The notes under the pieces are model-generated. The model saw nothing but the letters and a program-made list of their open reading frames with translations. It made no database searches and had not been told where the DNA came from. Position numbers and translations under genes: made by a program. 64,000 nucleotides of DNA from Promicromonospora iranensis (GTDB lineage Bacteria > Actinomycetota > Actinomycetes > Actinomycetales > Cellulomonadaceae), in NCBI RefSeq assembly GCF_028994775.1, contig NZ_JAJQMN010000009.1, positions 124,001 to 188,000 of the forward strand, in the 5' to 3' direction. Shown in pieces: positions 1 through 8,388 of the stretch. Numbering within the stretch: position 1 is the stretch's first letter; each line of letters opens with the position of its first letter.

Positions 1-399
1 CATGCCGGACTCACCGAGCGCCGTCATCACCGCGACGGCCTGGGCCCGGGCCGGCACCCCCCGTTCCTGGCCCACCTGCAGGATCACCGACGCGTTCTGG
101 AGCTGCTCGCCCGTGAAGCCGCCGGCCGGCTTCGGCTGATCACCTGCCGGGACGACCGACGCCGACATGCTGCAGCCGTTCTGCGACTGGTTCTCGCTCA
201 CGGCGCCGCCCACCAGCACGACCATCGCGATGACCGCGGCGGGGACCGCCAGGACAGCGGCCGCCAGGACGGCCAGCACGAGCACCGCGCGCCTCGTGGA
301 GCTGTCCTTCTTCCTGCCCCTGCCCGGCCGAGTGCTTCCCGACCGGACCGCCTGCGATGCGACACGGGTCGCGAGGCCTGCGGCACCCCGCCCGCTCAC
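1..399 (-). CDS. Cell-wall hydrolase of a conjugation-like T4SS (5' part only)
   Basis: The gene runs off the left edge; only about 133 N-terminal codons are present. The GTG start at 399 overlaps the upstream stop as GTGA. The product has a basic N-terminus, one membrane segment (about residues 40-62) and then an extracellular region containing VGQERGVPARAQAVAVMTAL followed by GESGM. That motif is typical of the lysozyme-like domain at the front of actinobacterial conjugation-associated peptidoglycan hydrolases, which often carry NlpC/P60 or M23 domains further on. The likely role is VirB1-like local opening of the wall for the secretion channel. The catalytic C-terminus is outside the window, so the exact peptidase class cannot be given. 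It is the last visible gene of the minus-strand operon starting near 8197. Confidence 0.75.
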   Translation of the reverse strand, partial: MSGRGAAGLATRVASQAVRSGSTRPGRGRKKDSSTRRAVLVLAVLAAAVLAVPAAVIAMVVLVGGAVSENQSQNGCSMSASVVPAGDQPKPAGGFTGEQLQNASVILQVGQERGVPARAQAVAVMTALGESGM

Positions 400-1022
400 G
401 ACCCCTCCGGCGGCCTGATCTGCTCGGCGAGCCAGGGAGCCGCGCCGTCGGACCGGGTCAGGAGGACCGTGTAGGGGCCGATGTCCGTGGGCACCGCGAC
501 CTCGGCGAGCAGCGTCGACGTCTCGTCGGTGACCTCCGGGTCACCGGTCACCTCGGTCACGGGCACCAGCCGGGGGTCGACGTCCTGGTACACGGGCCGG
601 GCCTGCGGGGTGAGCAGCGGCTCGAGCCCGTCCCACCACGCGTCCGCCGTCTGGTCGGTCGCGGCGAACGCGGCGATGGTCGCGAGCGCCGCGTCACGCG
701 CCGCCGCCCGGACGCTCTCGTCCCAGGTCGCCTCGACCGGCTCGCTCGGCGCGGTCTCGTCGAACTCCGGTTCGCCGGTCACCTCGACGGCGGGGTCGCC
801 CGCACCCGGATCACCCTCGACCCTCTCGGTCGCGGCCGTCTCGCTCGTGTCGTCCCCGGGAGAACCGACAGGATCCTCGAAGTCGTCCTGCTCCCGCGAC
901 ATGGCGGCACCGGCACTCTCCTGCGCGGTGGGATCGACCGGGCCGCCCTCGCGCGGCCAGCCGATCCAGGTTCCGACGGCGAGGGCGACGATGGTGATCG
1001 CCACGATGACTGCTCGTTTCAT
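396..1022 (-). CDS. Single-TM conjugation-associated protein
   Basis: 208 residues: a short cytoplasmic tip (MKRA), one membrane helix (about residues 4-22), an acidic Glu/Thr/Ser-rich linker to about residue 95, then a compact domain of about 110 residues ending in LLTRSDGAAPWLAEQIRPPEG. This layout resembles small VirB8/TcpC-like proteins in which an NTF2-like domain sits outside the membrane, but sequence similarity is not obvious to me and the fold is inference. Its ATG overlaps the stop of the TrbL-like gene as TGATG, and its stop overlaps the hydrolase start, so it is translated as part of the T4SS-like operon. Confidence 0.7.
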   Translation of the reverse strand: MKRAVIVAITIVALAVGTWIGWPREGGPVDPTAQESAGAAMSREQDDFEDPVGSPGDDTSETAATERVEGDPGAGDPAVEVTGEPEFDETAPSEPVEATWDESVRAAARDAALATIAAFAATDQTADAWWDGLEPLLTPQARPVYQDVDPRLVPVTEVTGDPEVTDETSTLLAEVAVPTDIGPYTVLLTRSDGAAPWLAEQIRPPEGS

Positions 1023-3022
1023 CAGCGACCCAGCCCTCGCATCTGACGGCGGCCGGGATTGTGCACGATCGCCGACGGCTGCGGCCCGCCGGCCTGCGGC
1101 GCCCCACCCTGACGTGCCGCGTTGAGCGACTGGGCCAGCCGCGCGGCGCTCTGCGACCGCTCACCCCGCTTGCCGAGGTCCCGGGCGGCGCCGAGCGCCT
1201 GCTTGGCCTGCCGGGCCTTCTGCACCATGCTGAGCGCCCTGGAGGCACCGACCGCGGCGCCGGACGTACCACCGCTCGCGACCATGGCTCCCGCCTGCAG
1301 CGCTACCGACGTCCCCGTGCGGCGCGCGCTGCCGAGCCGGTCGTTGAGGCGCTCGCCGGCGGTCGGCGGCAGGTGCGGGCTCGGCTCGTTCGACGGCTTC
1401 TCACCGGCGTTGGCCCCGTCCGGCAGAGGCTCGGTGCCAGGGCGGCCGCCGTCGGGCGACCCGTCCTGGACGGTACGCGCGGCAGCGGTCCAGGCGTTGC
1501 CCCCACCGGCACCGCCACCGCCGTCGTCCGTGCCCGCCGGGACGCCGTCGGGCCCGACCGGCTGCCCGGGGGCGCCGATCCGGATGGGGACCGTGCGGTT
1601 GTCGTCGCCCGCCGCGCCGCCGGACGCCCCGCCCGTGGTGCTGCCGACCGAGCCGCTGCCGGGGGTGCCGTCCATCGTGGACGGCCCGGCGGCCTGGATG
1701 TCGTTGCCGTCGATCTGCACCCCGTCCCCGTTCGGCTTCACGGGTGCCGGGCCGATGCCGACGCCTGCCCACTCCTTCGCCTTGTTGTAGCGGTCGCGCC
1801 ACTTCGCGGTGCCGTCCCAGGGCATCGCGGCGGGCTCGCCCACCTGGGAGGGGACGCCGGCCGCCGCGAGCTTGTCGGCCAGCGCGCGCAGGCCCTGCCG
1901 CACGCTCGCCCCCATCAGCACGTAGAAGACCGCACCCGCGATGACCAGCGTGTTGAACAGGTACAGGCGCACGAGGAACGGCAGGCCGCTCGTGGCGTCG
2001 TAGAAGCCGAGCAGCATCTTCATCCACGCGACCAGGAACATGGTGGCCATCGCGACGAGGATGCAGCCGAAGCCCACGCTCGCGAACGTGCGGAACAGCT
2101 GGGCGCGGGTACCGCTGGAGATGACGCCGACCGGCAGTTGCCACAGCAGCTTGATCGCCGACCAGCCCAGCAGCAGCACCGCGAAGATGGTGCCGCCGAC
2201 GATCACCACGGACAGCAGCAGGAAGACGAAGCCCGTGGTGAGCAGGCTGAGCGTCGAGACGACGGTGCCGGCGTCGACGGTGGACGCCGCCTCGTGGTAG
2301 GCGTCGTCGCAGCCCCCGATGGCGTCGACGGCATTCTCCCGGCCGACGTTCTCGGTGTACGTGTCCTCGCAGCCCGTGCCGTCGATGACCGTGCCGTAGT
2401 TGATGATCTGGTGCGGCGCGCGCAGCAGGGTGTCCACGAGCTGGCCCTTGAGGCCGTCACGGATCACCGTGGAGTCCCGCTGGAAGGACGCACCCTCGGT
2501 CGCGAAACCGGTGGCGATGTCCATGCCGGCGTTCCGCGACTGCATGATGACGCCCTGCTCACCGCCGATCGTCGCCATCGGGTTGGCGAGGAACCCCGTG
2601 GCCAGGGCGGCGATGAGACAGCCGATCAGCAGCTCCATGAACCCGCCCGCGTACCGGCCCTTGAGCAGCCAGAAGCCGACGACGAACGCCAGGATGATCA
2701 GCATCAGGTTGAGCAGGCCGATCTGCGCGATCATGCCCTGCACGATGATGCTCAGGCCCGCCAGCGGCGCCAGGATGTAGCCCAGCCAGTCCATGCCGAG
2801 CACCCAGTCGAGCACCCAGATCTGCACCGCGACCATGTCCCGGTACCAGACCCAGAACATGCCCGCGAGGGTCGAGAAGATCTCGGAGTCGACGTTCAGC
2901 GGGTTCCACGGTGAACCCGTGTCCCACTGCAGCATGAACCGGTCGACGGCCACGCCCTGCGTGTCCTCCAGGTTGAGCCCACCACCCGGGTCGGCGACCG
3001 GAAGAGGTGCTAGCCGGTTCAT
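1022..3022 (-). CDS. TrbL/VirB6-like polytopic channel protein
   Basis: 666 residues from the ATG at 3022, chosen because it overlaps the VirB4 stop as ATGA; a longer reading to 3145 would run inside the VirB4 gene. There are about six to seven hydrophobic segments in the first 400 residues (for example around 79-100, 103-145, 275-305, 325-350 and 365-390). Two cysteines lie in a loop (GTGCEDTY and GGCDDAY) and may form a disulfide outside the cell. The C-terminal 250 residues are hydrophilic, Gly/Pro/Asp-rich and end in a basic Arg/Gln-rich tail. TrbL/VirB6 proteins form the inner-membrane core of type IV secretion channels. Position directly after the VirB4-type ATPase supports this. Confidence 0.8.
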   Translation of the reverse strand: MNRLAPLPVADPGGGLNLEDTQGVAVDRFMLQWDTGSPWNPLNVDSEIFSTLAGMFWVWYRDMVAVQIWVLDWVLGMDWLGYILAPLAGLSIIVQGMIAQIGLLNLMLIILAFVVGFWLLKGRYAGGFMELLIGCLIAALATGFLANPMATIGGEQGVIMQSRNAGMDIATGFATEGASFQRDSTVIRDGLKGQLVDTLLRAPHQIINYGTVIDGTGCEDTYTENVGRENAVDAIGGCDDAYHEAASTVDAGTVVSTLSLLTTGFVFLLLSVVIVGGTIFAVLLLGWSAIKLLWQLPVGVISSGTRAQLFRTFASVGFGCILVAMATMFLVAWMKMLLGFYDATSGLPFLVRLYLFNTLVIAGAVFYVLMGASVRQGLRALADKLAAAGVPSQVGEPAAMPWDGTAKWRDRYNKAKEWAGVGIGPAPVKPNGDGVQIDGNDIQAAGPSTMDGTPGSGSVGSTTGGASGGAAGDDNRTVPIRIGAPGQPVGPDGVPAGTDDGGGGAGGGNAWTAAARTVQDGSPDGGRPGTEPLPDGANAGEKPSNEPSPHLPPTAGERLNDRLGSARRTGTSVALQAGAMVASGGTSGAAVGASRALSMVQKARQAKQALGAARDLGKRGERSQSAARLAQSLNAARQGGAPQAGGPQPSAIVHNPGRRQMRGLGR

Positions 3023-5550
3023 GCCCCGATCACCGCGCCCGTGGAGCTCGTCGGGGTCGTCTTGACCGTCTCGGCGCGCTTGTCCACCAGGGGTGCCATG
3101 ACCTTCGCCCGGCCGTACCGGGCCTGGAAGTCCCGGATCAGGCACTCACCGCGGCGCTCCTCGACCACGCCGACGGCGGCGTCGGTCACCGGGGCGGTGC
3201 CCTCGGTGATCAGCTTGACCAGGCCCTCGTCCACCGGTGAGTCGGTCGACAGGCCGTGCAGCCAGCGCAGCCCGCGCCGGGCGAGGTTGGCGTCACGGTG
3301 CCGCAGCAGCACGCGGAACGGGATCAGTCCGCGCACCACCTCGTTGCCGAAGTCCTCCTCGGCGTCGTGGCTGCCGAGCAGGAGAGCGGCCTTGTGCTTA
3401 CGACCGTCACGGATAAACGTACCGATCTCCTCGGCGGCCTCAGGTGACGACATGGTCTTCGACGCCTCGTCGGCGGCGAAGATGTCGAGCCGTGAGCGGT
3501 CCGCGAAGCAGCGGTACCGCGCCAGTGACGCGATGAGCGCGAACGTGGCACGGCCGAACACCTTCTCCGCCTTGAGCTCGGCGAACAGGTGCCCGTGCTC
3601 CATGTCGGCCCGCGAGGGCAGCTGCATCTTGTGGGTGTGCAGCACGATCGCCGGCGAGCTCAGGTCGAGCGGCGGCAGCGAGTCGTCGAACAGGGCGCGC
3701 CCGAAGTCGAGCTCGGAGAAGATCCGCATCTCGTCGGCGAGCATCTTGGCGCCCGGGTACTCGCAGTCCACCTCGAGGTGCCGCGCGAGCGAGCCGAGCG
3801 AGGTGATCTTGTTGCGCCACATGTACTCGGTCTGCAGCACCTTGGACAGCAGCACGTTCTGCTCGGACTTGGTCTGCACCGACAGCAGCACCGTGATGAA
3901 GGCCCGGGCGACGCGCGGGGCCTGCGCGGGCGGCAGGATCCGCAGCGGGTCCAGGGACACCGTCGCGTCCTCGGAGATCTCCACGACCTGGGAGCCGGGG
4001 ATCTCGGACACGGCGATGCCCCACTCGCCCATCTCGGTGTGGTCCACCGCCATGAGCGTGGCACCCATGTCGACGTTGTCCATGGCCACCGTCTTCATCG
4101 AGACACTCTTGCCGGAGCCCAGCTCGCCCACGAAGCCCATGGCGAGCGCGACGTCCAGCTTGTCGGTGGCTCCGGCCAGGTTCACGAACACCGGGTTCGG
4201 CCGGGCGGCACCGTTCGAGATCTCCAGGGCGAACAGCGCGCCGGACGTGTCGCCCAGCTCCGTCGTCGCGAACGGTACGGCTGCCGAGAACGCCCGCGCC
4301 GTGGTGATCTGCGAGTACTCCCGGACCGCCCGCGGTGTCGGCATGCCGGGCAGGGTGGCCTCGAAGAGCGTCGGCTGGATGGTGGGGTCGGTACGCAGCG
4401 AGAACTGCATGGCGGCGAAGTACTTGGTCAGGTCGCGGGCGTCGTCGAGCGCCTGCTCCGCCGTATGTCCGGAGACGGTGAACATCGTGGTGGCGTCGAC
4501 CTCGACCTCGAGCTCGTCGGCGTCCATCACCGCCTGGTACTCGCCCAGGGCACGTGCCGTCGTGTCCAGGGACGACCCGGCGCGCTCCTCCTCGGAACGC
4601 TGGTCGAACTGGTCGTTGAGGGTGCGCACCGCTCGCCGGTTGCGGTTGGTCACCTCGTCCCGCGAGCGCACGGTCATCCGGATCGCCCAGTCGCACGGCA
4701 CCCCGGACTCGTCGACGCGTCCTATCCACTCGCACCCTGGGTACACGATCCCGCCCGACGGCGTATCGCTCACCACGAGCGTCGTCTGGTACGAGGCGAG
4801 CTCGGGGTTGGTCGGGTCGAGCACCTTGACGTAGGGCCGCTTCAGGATCTGCAGCGGGCCCAGCTTCTTCTCGGAGTCGGTCTGCCCGGCCGGATCCACC
4901 AGCGCGGACGGCAGCACGGACGGGCCGGACAGGTGCATCTCGGCGTCCAGTGACCCGTCGACCGGTACCGCCGTGTCCAGGCCCAGGCCGCGTTGCATCG
5001 CGTGCCCGAACATCCACGCCATCTCGGCGACCGTCGCCGGCCGCGGGTCGAACGCCGAGGGCATCTCCTTGCGCAGCGCCTCCGCCTGCGCCGCCCGCTC
5101 GCCGATCGCGTGCCGGCCGGGCACGGAGCGCGGCATCATCAGCGTGTCCTGCAGGGTGGTCCAGCTCGCGCGCAGCGGCTCCATGAACGCCTTCGCGCCC
5201 GGGTTGGCCAGCGGCGCGGCGATCCAGTGGACCCGGCGACCGATCGGGATCTGCTCCAGGAAGTCGAGGGTGGCCTCGCACTCGGCGGCCCACGCCTCGC
5301 GCTCGGTCAGGTCGACACCCTCAATCATCGAGAGCACCACCGACGCCGGGTCGGTGGCCGCCGTCAGGCCGAGGTGCAGCGACTCGCCGCGCAGGGCGCG
5401 GTAGAGCGCCGTGTGGTGCCGGCGCGCGGCGTGCTTCTTGTCGTCGGGCTGGAATGCGTACGGCACGGGGGACACGCGCCAGACCGCCCACACGGTCCCG
5501 GTGCGGGTCCACATGAGGCCGTCGGTCAGGGCCGAGATGTGGCTCAGCAT
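3019..5550 (-). CDS. VirB4/TraC-type conjugation ATPase
   Basis: 843 residues, a usual length for VirB4/TraC-family ATPases that energise type IV secretion. The N-terminal half is the family's mixed alpha/beta domain. The AAA-type C-terminal half carries a Walker A motif (GELGSGKS, about residues 470-480) and a Walker B-type stretch (LDIFAADEAS, about residue 695), followed by GTFIRDGRKHKAALLLGSHD, resembling the sensor region of this family. The protein is cytoplasmic and membrane-associated. The gene starts 6 nt after the TcpE/PrgI-like gene and overlaps the TrbL-like gene by ATGA. The VirB3-VirB4-VirB6 order is the classic core of such systems. The coupling ATPase (VirD4/TraG) is not in the window. 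Confidence 0.92.
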   Translation of the reverse strand: MLSHISALTDGLMWTRTGTVWAVWRVSPVPYAFQPDDKKHAARRHHTALYRALRGESLHLGLTAATDPASVVLSMIEGVDLTEREAWAAECEATLDFLEQIPIGRRVHWIAAPLANPGAKAFMEPLRASWTTLQDTLMMPRSVPGRHAIGERAAQAEALRKEMPSAFDPRPATVAEMAWMFGHAMQRGLGLDTAVPVDGSLDAEMHLSGPSVLPSALVDPAGQTDSEKKLGPLQILKRPYVKVLDPTNPELASYQTTLVVSDTPSGGIVYPGCEWIGRVDESGVPCDWAIRMTVRSRDEVTNRNRRAVRTLNDQFDQRSEEERAGSSLDTTARALGEYQAVMDADELEVEVDATTMFTVSGHTAEQALDDARDLTKYFAAMQFSLRTDPTIQPTLFEATLPGMPTPRAVREYSQITTARAFSAAVPFATTELGDTSGALFALEISNGAARPNPVFVNLAGATDKLDVALAMGFVGELGSGKSVSMKTVAMDNVDMGATLMAVDHTEMGEWGIAVSEIPGSQVVEISEDATVSLDPLRILPPAQAPRVARAFITVLLSVQTKSEQNVLLSKVLQTEYMWRNKITSLGSLARHLEVDCEYPGAKMLADEMRIFSELDFGRALFDDSLPPLDLSSPAIVLHTHKMQLPSRADMEHGHLFAELKAEKVFGRATFALIASLARYRCFADRSRLDIFAADEASKTMSSPEAAEEIGTFIRDGRKHKAALLLGSHDAEEDFGNEVVRGLIPFRVLLRHRDANLARRGLRWLHGLSTDSPVDEGLVKLITEGTAPVTDAAVGVVEERRGECLIRDFQARYGRAKVMAPLVDKRAETVKTTPTSSTGAVIGA

Positions 5551-5556
5551 GAGGGC

Positions 5557-6312
5557 TCAGTCCTCTCGCGGGGTGGTGGGGGCGTTGCCGTCGTCGTTCT
5601 GCAGCTTTCCGGCGAGCAGCTGTCCGACGCCGGTGAGGTTCGCCGTCCTGCGCTCGGGCGTGGTCGCCGCGACGGTCGCTGCCGCCGCTGCCCAGTCCGC
5701 GGGCGAGCGCTTGTCGGGGAACGGGCGCGGCTCCTGGGCGGGCGCCGGCCGGAGCTGCCTGCCCTCGATGGTCGCGTCGGCCGGCCCCCGCCCGGTCAGC
5801 TCCGGTAGGAGCTCGGTCGGGATCGGCCGGACCATGGCCGGGGGCTGTGGCTCGGCGGCCCCGGCCGCTGCTGCGGCCACCGGCCGGACCTGCTCGGCAG
5901 CCCGCTCGGTGCGGGACGGCCCGGCGGTCTGCCGCGGTACCGCGACCATGACCCGATGGGTCATGAGACGCGGCTTGGGCAGGGCGACCTGCCCGCCGAC
6001 CAGCCGCCCCGGGCTGGAGGTCAGGTTCATCGCGTCCATGACGAACGCGACGGGGTTACGTCCGCTGCTCGGCAGCTTGCCGGTGGCCCAGACCACGCCG
6101 ACGACCACGCCGACGGCGACCGCTATGTTCATGAAGCCACCCAGCTGTGCCCACAGCGGAGCGGTCTTCCACAGCGCGAACGCCACCACGGCGCCCGCCC
6201 CCACCTGAGTGATCGTGTACGGGCCGCCCCAGATGCGCCCGCCGCTGGGTAGCTTCCCCACCAGCATGGGGATGCGTCGGGCCTTCGTGTAGAACTTCGC
6301 GGTCTCGGTCAC
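5557..6312 (-). CDS. TcpE/PrgI-like (VirB3-like) membrane protein
   Basis: 251 residues. The N-terminus (residues 1-100) has the pattern RRIP...GKLPSGGRIWGGPYTITQ, two hydrophobic segments (about 35-55 and 58-78) and the motif GKLPSSGRNPVAFV. Small two-TM proteins of this form, called TcpE or PrgI, sit directly before the VirB4 ATPase in Gram-positive conjugation systems and act as the VirB3 equivalent. The rest (residues 105-251) is a hydrophilic Pro/Ala/Arg-rich cytoplasmic tail that is longer than in the minimal family. Family assignment rests on both sequence pattern and gene order; whether TcpE or PrgI is the better label is not settled. Confidence 0.7.
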   Translation of the reverse strand: MTETAKFYTKARRIPMLVGKLPSGGRIWGGPYTITQVGAGAVVAFALWKTAPLWAQLGGFMNIAVAVGVVVGVVWATGKLPSSGRNPVAFVMDAMNLTSSPGRLVGGQVALPKPRLMTHRVMVAVPRQTAGPSRTERAAEQVRPVAAAAAGAAEPQPPAMVRPIPTELLPELTGRGPADATIEGRQLRPAPAQEPRPFPDKRSPADWAAAAATVAATTPERRTANLTGVGQLLAGKLQNDDGNAPTTPRED

Positions 6313-6423
6313 CGGACACCCTCCTCACCACATGCCGGGCGCGCGGACGCGCCCGCCTGACCAACCCTGTGCCGTGCCCTCAGCGTCCTGCCCATGTGCC
6401 TGGCCCTGTCGGCCTACCGGCCG

Positions 6424-6711
6424 TCAGAGAACGGTCTGCGTGTTCACGATCGCCGGAGCGGAGTCGAACTCGTCCCGGGCGAGGTCGGAAGTGACGTTGA
6501 TGCCCCCGTTCACGAGCCACAGGACAATGCCGCCGACGATCGCTGACATCAGGATCGCCGCGATCGACATCTTGGTCTTCACCGCCGTGATGACGACCAT
6601 GAGGATGACGACGACGAAGGTCACCGACTCGATAGCACTCTTGACCTCCTCTGACTTCACGGTGATGAGGTCAAGGAAACCGCCGCTGGCCATAACGATC
6701 TCGTTGATCAT
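6424..6711 (-). CDS. Small two-TM T4SS-associated peptide (VirB2/TcpD-like candidate)
   Basis: 95 residues, start overlapping the TcpC-like stop as ATGA, with an AAGGAGAG ribosome binding site upstream. Two hydrophobic helices (about residues 26-45 and 50-67) are separated by a short basic turn (KTKMS), with charged ends. Position between TcpC-like and TcpE-like genes, size and two-helix layout match either a VirB2/TrbC-type pilin-like subunit or TcpD of Gram-positive conjugation clusters. No signal peptidase site is evident. The function is inferred from context. Confidence 0.65.
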   Translation of the reverse strand: MINEIVMASGGFLDLITVKSEEVKSAIESVTFVVVILMVVITAVKTKMSIAAILMSAIVGGIVLWLVNGGINVTSDLARDEFDSAPAIVNTQTVL

Positions 6712-7871
6712 GGTTCTCTCCTTCGCTCCCCGGCGGTGCCGGGGTCGATCGTGCCGGATGGCGTCGTGTCGATACGGACGGCCGGCTCAAGGCCGGCCAC
6801 CTCCCAGCGGCCGTCTCGCGCGACGAGCGTGAGAACGTACTGGGCGGTGGTCTTGTTGCCGTCGAGCCGCGTGAGCTCGGCGGTGATCAGGGCATGCGTA
6901 CCGTCGTCGTCGGCGGGGTCGTCGACGACCTCGTGCGAACCCTTGATGCCCGTCACGGCGACTGCCGCGTACGGGGCCGGGGTGATCGCCGAGATCGACG
7001 TGCCGGGCCGGAGGTAGCGCGTGATCTCGCCGTCGCCGGCGATCATGGCCGCGAGGAATCCGGCGGCGGACTGACCGGCGGCGGACGTCGGAGAGATGGT
7101 CTCGGAGTAGTCCAGCTCCGGCGGTTCGGCCACGGCGGCGGGTCCGGAGACGGGTGAGGGTAGCGCGAGGGCGGTCACGGCCAGGTCGGCGCCGGACCAC
7201 TTGGTGTCCGCACGTTCGACCAGGACCGGCACCTGGAAGTAGCGCCGCACCCAGACGAGCGGCACCTCCGCCTCCTCGTCGGCCTTGGCTCCGCCGCCCG
7301 CGGGCGGGGGCGTCGAACCGGGTGCGGGTTCCGCGACGTCGACGCCCACGGTCACGGACCACACGCCGTCGTCGGCGGGCTCGATCTGTGCCACCGACGA
7401 GTCGCGGATGGTCAGGCCCTCCTGGGGGAGAGAGCCGACCGGGGCGTTCGTCAGGGAGGTGAGGAGCTGCTGGTCGTCGCTGTCGGCCCGCAGCCAGGTC
7501 TCCACGAGCTCGACCGCCCGCTCGTTCGCGGCGGCCTCCTCGGTGGTGCTCGTCACATCGGACGCCGTGGAGACGGGGGCGGGCGCGGGCCGCAGCGCGG
7601 TCCACACCAGAGCGGCCGGCCCGGCCAGCAGCGCCAGCGCGAGCAGGGCACCCCAGGCCTTGGTCACCAGGGCGGGGCCGTTGGACCATTCGACAACCTG
7701 TGGGGGAGTGCTCTCGCCGTCGCCTCCGCCGCCCGACGACGGGGGAGTCGCGGGCTGGTCGATGCCGCCGGCCCAGGGCGAGCCGGTACTGGAGGCGCCG
7801 TCGGCCGGGGCGGGTAGCTCGGCCGGCTTGGCCGTCTTCTTGCCGCGCCGACGTACGAGGAGCGAACTCAT
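6708..7871 (-). CDS. TcpC-like conjugation protein (VirB8-like)
   Basis: 387 residues. A Pro/Gly/Ser-rich cytoplasmic N-terminus is followed by one membrane helix (about 70-92). Two extracellular domains follow: residues about 110-225 (AVELVETWLRADSDDQQLLTSL...) and about 245-375, ending with YVLTLVARDGRWEVAGLEP. TcpC of Clostridium Tcp plasmids has the same plan, one TM and two NTF2-like (VirB8-like) domains, and is a structural part of the conjugation apparatus. The repeated phrase at both domain ends (DDGVWSVTV and RDGRWEV) fits a duplicated NTF2-like unit. It overlaps both neighbours by ATGA, so it is coupled in the operon. Confidence 0.8.
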   Translation of the reverse strand: MSSLLVRRRGKKTAKPAELPAPADGASSTGSPWAGGIDQPATPPSSGGGGDGESTPPQVVEWSNGPALVTKAWGALLALALLAGPAALVWTALRPAPAPVSTASDVTSTTEEAAANERAVELVETWLRADSDDQQLLTSLTNAPVGSLPQEGLTIRDSSVAQIEPADDGVWSVTVGVDVAEPAPGSTPPPAGGGAKADEEAEVPLVWVRRYFQVPVLVERADTKWSGADLAVTALALPSPVSGPAAVAEPPELDYSETISPTSAAGQSAAGFLAAMIAGDGEITRYLRPGTSISAITPAPYAAVAVTGIKGSHEVVDDPADDDGTHALITAELTRLDGNKTTAQYVLTLVARDGRWEVAGLEPAVRIDTTPSGTIDPGTAGERRREP

Positions 7872-8197
7872 CGCGTCCGCACCTCGTTCTGCAGGTCCGC
7901 GCGGATGCGCTCGCGCGCCTCACGGGCGCTGCGTACGCGGGGGCTGTCGAGCGCCTCGGTCAGGCGGACGGTCGTGTCCTCCTCGCCAAGGGGGTCCTCG
8001 GTGAGTGACGCGATGAGGTCGCGCACCACGGGCGCCACCTCGCCGCGGGCCGCGTGCACCTCGGCGGTGTCGCGGAGCAGGGACCACGTGTGGTCGAAGT
8101 CCCGTGCGTCGGGATCCGCACTGCGGACCCCTGCGCTGCCGAGGTCGGTGCTGCCGAGTCCTGCGCGGGGCGCCTGGTCGAGCTCGTCCTTGCTCAT
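7868..8197 (-). CDS. Small hypothetical protein, first gene of the T4SS-like operon
   Basis: 109 residues. I take the ATG at 8197 because a purine-rich GGGAGAGG site precedes it and no coding character is visible further upstream. The protein is soluble, acidic in the first half and rich in Arg/Glu helix at the end (VRSAREARERIRADLQNEV). I do not recognise a family. Its stop overlaps the TcpC-like start by ATGA, so it leads the operon and may be a cytoplasmic accessory or regulator. Its 5' end faces the divergent sigma-like gene across a 191-bp regulatory region. Confidence 0.65.
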   Translation of the reverse strand: MSKDELDQAPRAGLGSTDLGSAGVRSADPDARDFDHTWSLLRDTAEVHAARGEVAPVVRDLIASLTEDPLGEEDTTVRLTEALDSPRVRSAREARERIRADLQNEVRTR

Positions 8198-8293
8198 CTC
8201 GCCTCTCCCGTTTCTCCGTCTCCTGTGTCTGCTGAGCACAAATGGCAGGTCGGCAGTTCGTGTGACATCGGTGATCCCCGGGTTTTGGCCAAC

Positions 8294-8309
8294 TGTGACG
8301 CAGGTCACA
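8294..8309. promoter_or_regulatory. CRP/GlxR-type palindrome in the divergent promoter region
   Basis: TGTGACGCAGGTCACA matches the CRP-family consensus TGTGA-N6-TCACA exactly, with 6-bp perfect arms. It lies about 100 bp upstream of the T4SS-like operon start (8197) and 80 bp upstream of the sigma-like gene (8389), so a cyclic-nucleotide-type regulator could control both. The functional claim is inference; the palindrome is directly visible. Confidence 0.6.
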
Positions 8310-8323
8310 CCCATCTGGAAGCA

Positions 8324-8346
8324 GCGGGCAACAGTGGCGGGCAACA
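8324..8346. repeat. Direct repeat GCGGGCAACA x2
   Basis: Two copies of GCGGGCAACA start at 8324 and 8337 (13-nt period), just upstream of the sigma-like gene's ribosome binding site. They could be a regulator half-site pair or chance; no -10/-35 pair is convincing here. Confidence 0.4.
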
Positions 8347-8388
8347 CCCCCCGGATGGACTCAGGGCTGAACGGAGGGGGGAACCGCC

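Noticed and set aside
1061-2914. 617-codon plus-strand frame opposite the TrbL-like gene
   Set aside because: Low-complexity Arg/Gly/Asp translation; shadow of the operon gene.
1-8197. Calling the T4SS-like operon an integrative conjugative element
   Set aside because: No relaxase, coupling protein, integrase or attachment repeat is visible in the window; only the secretion core is supported.
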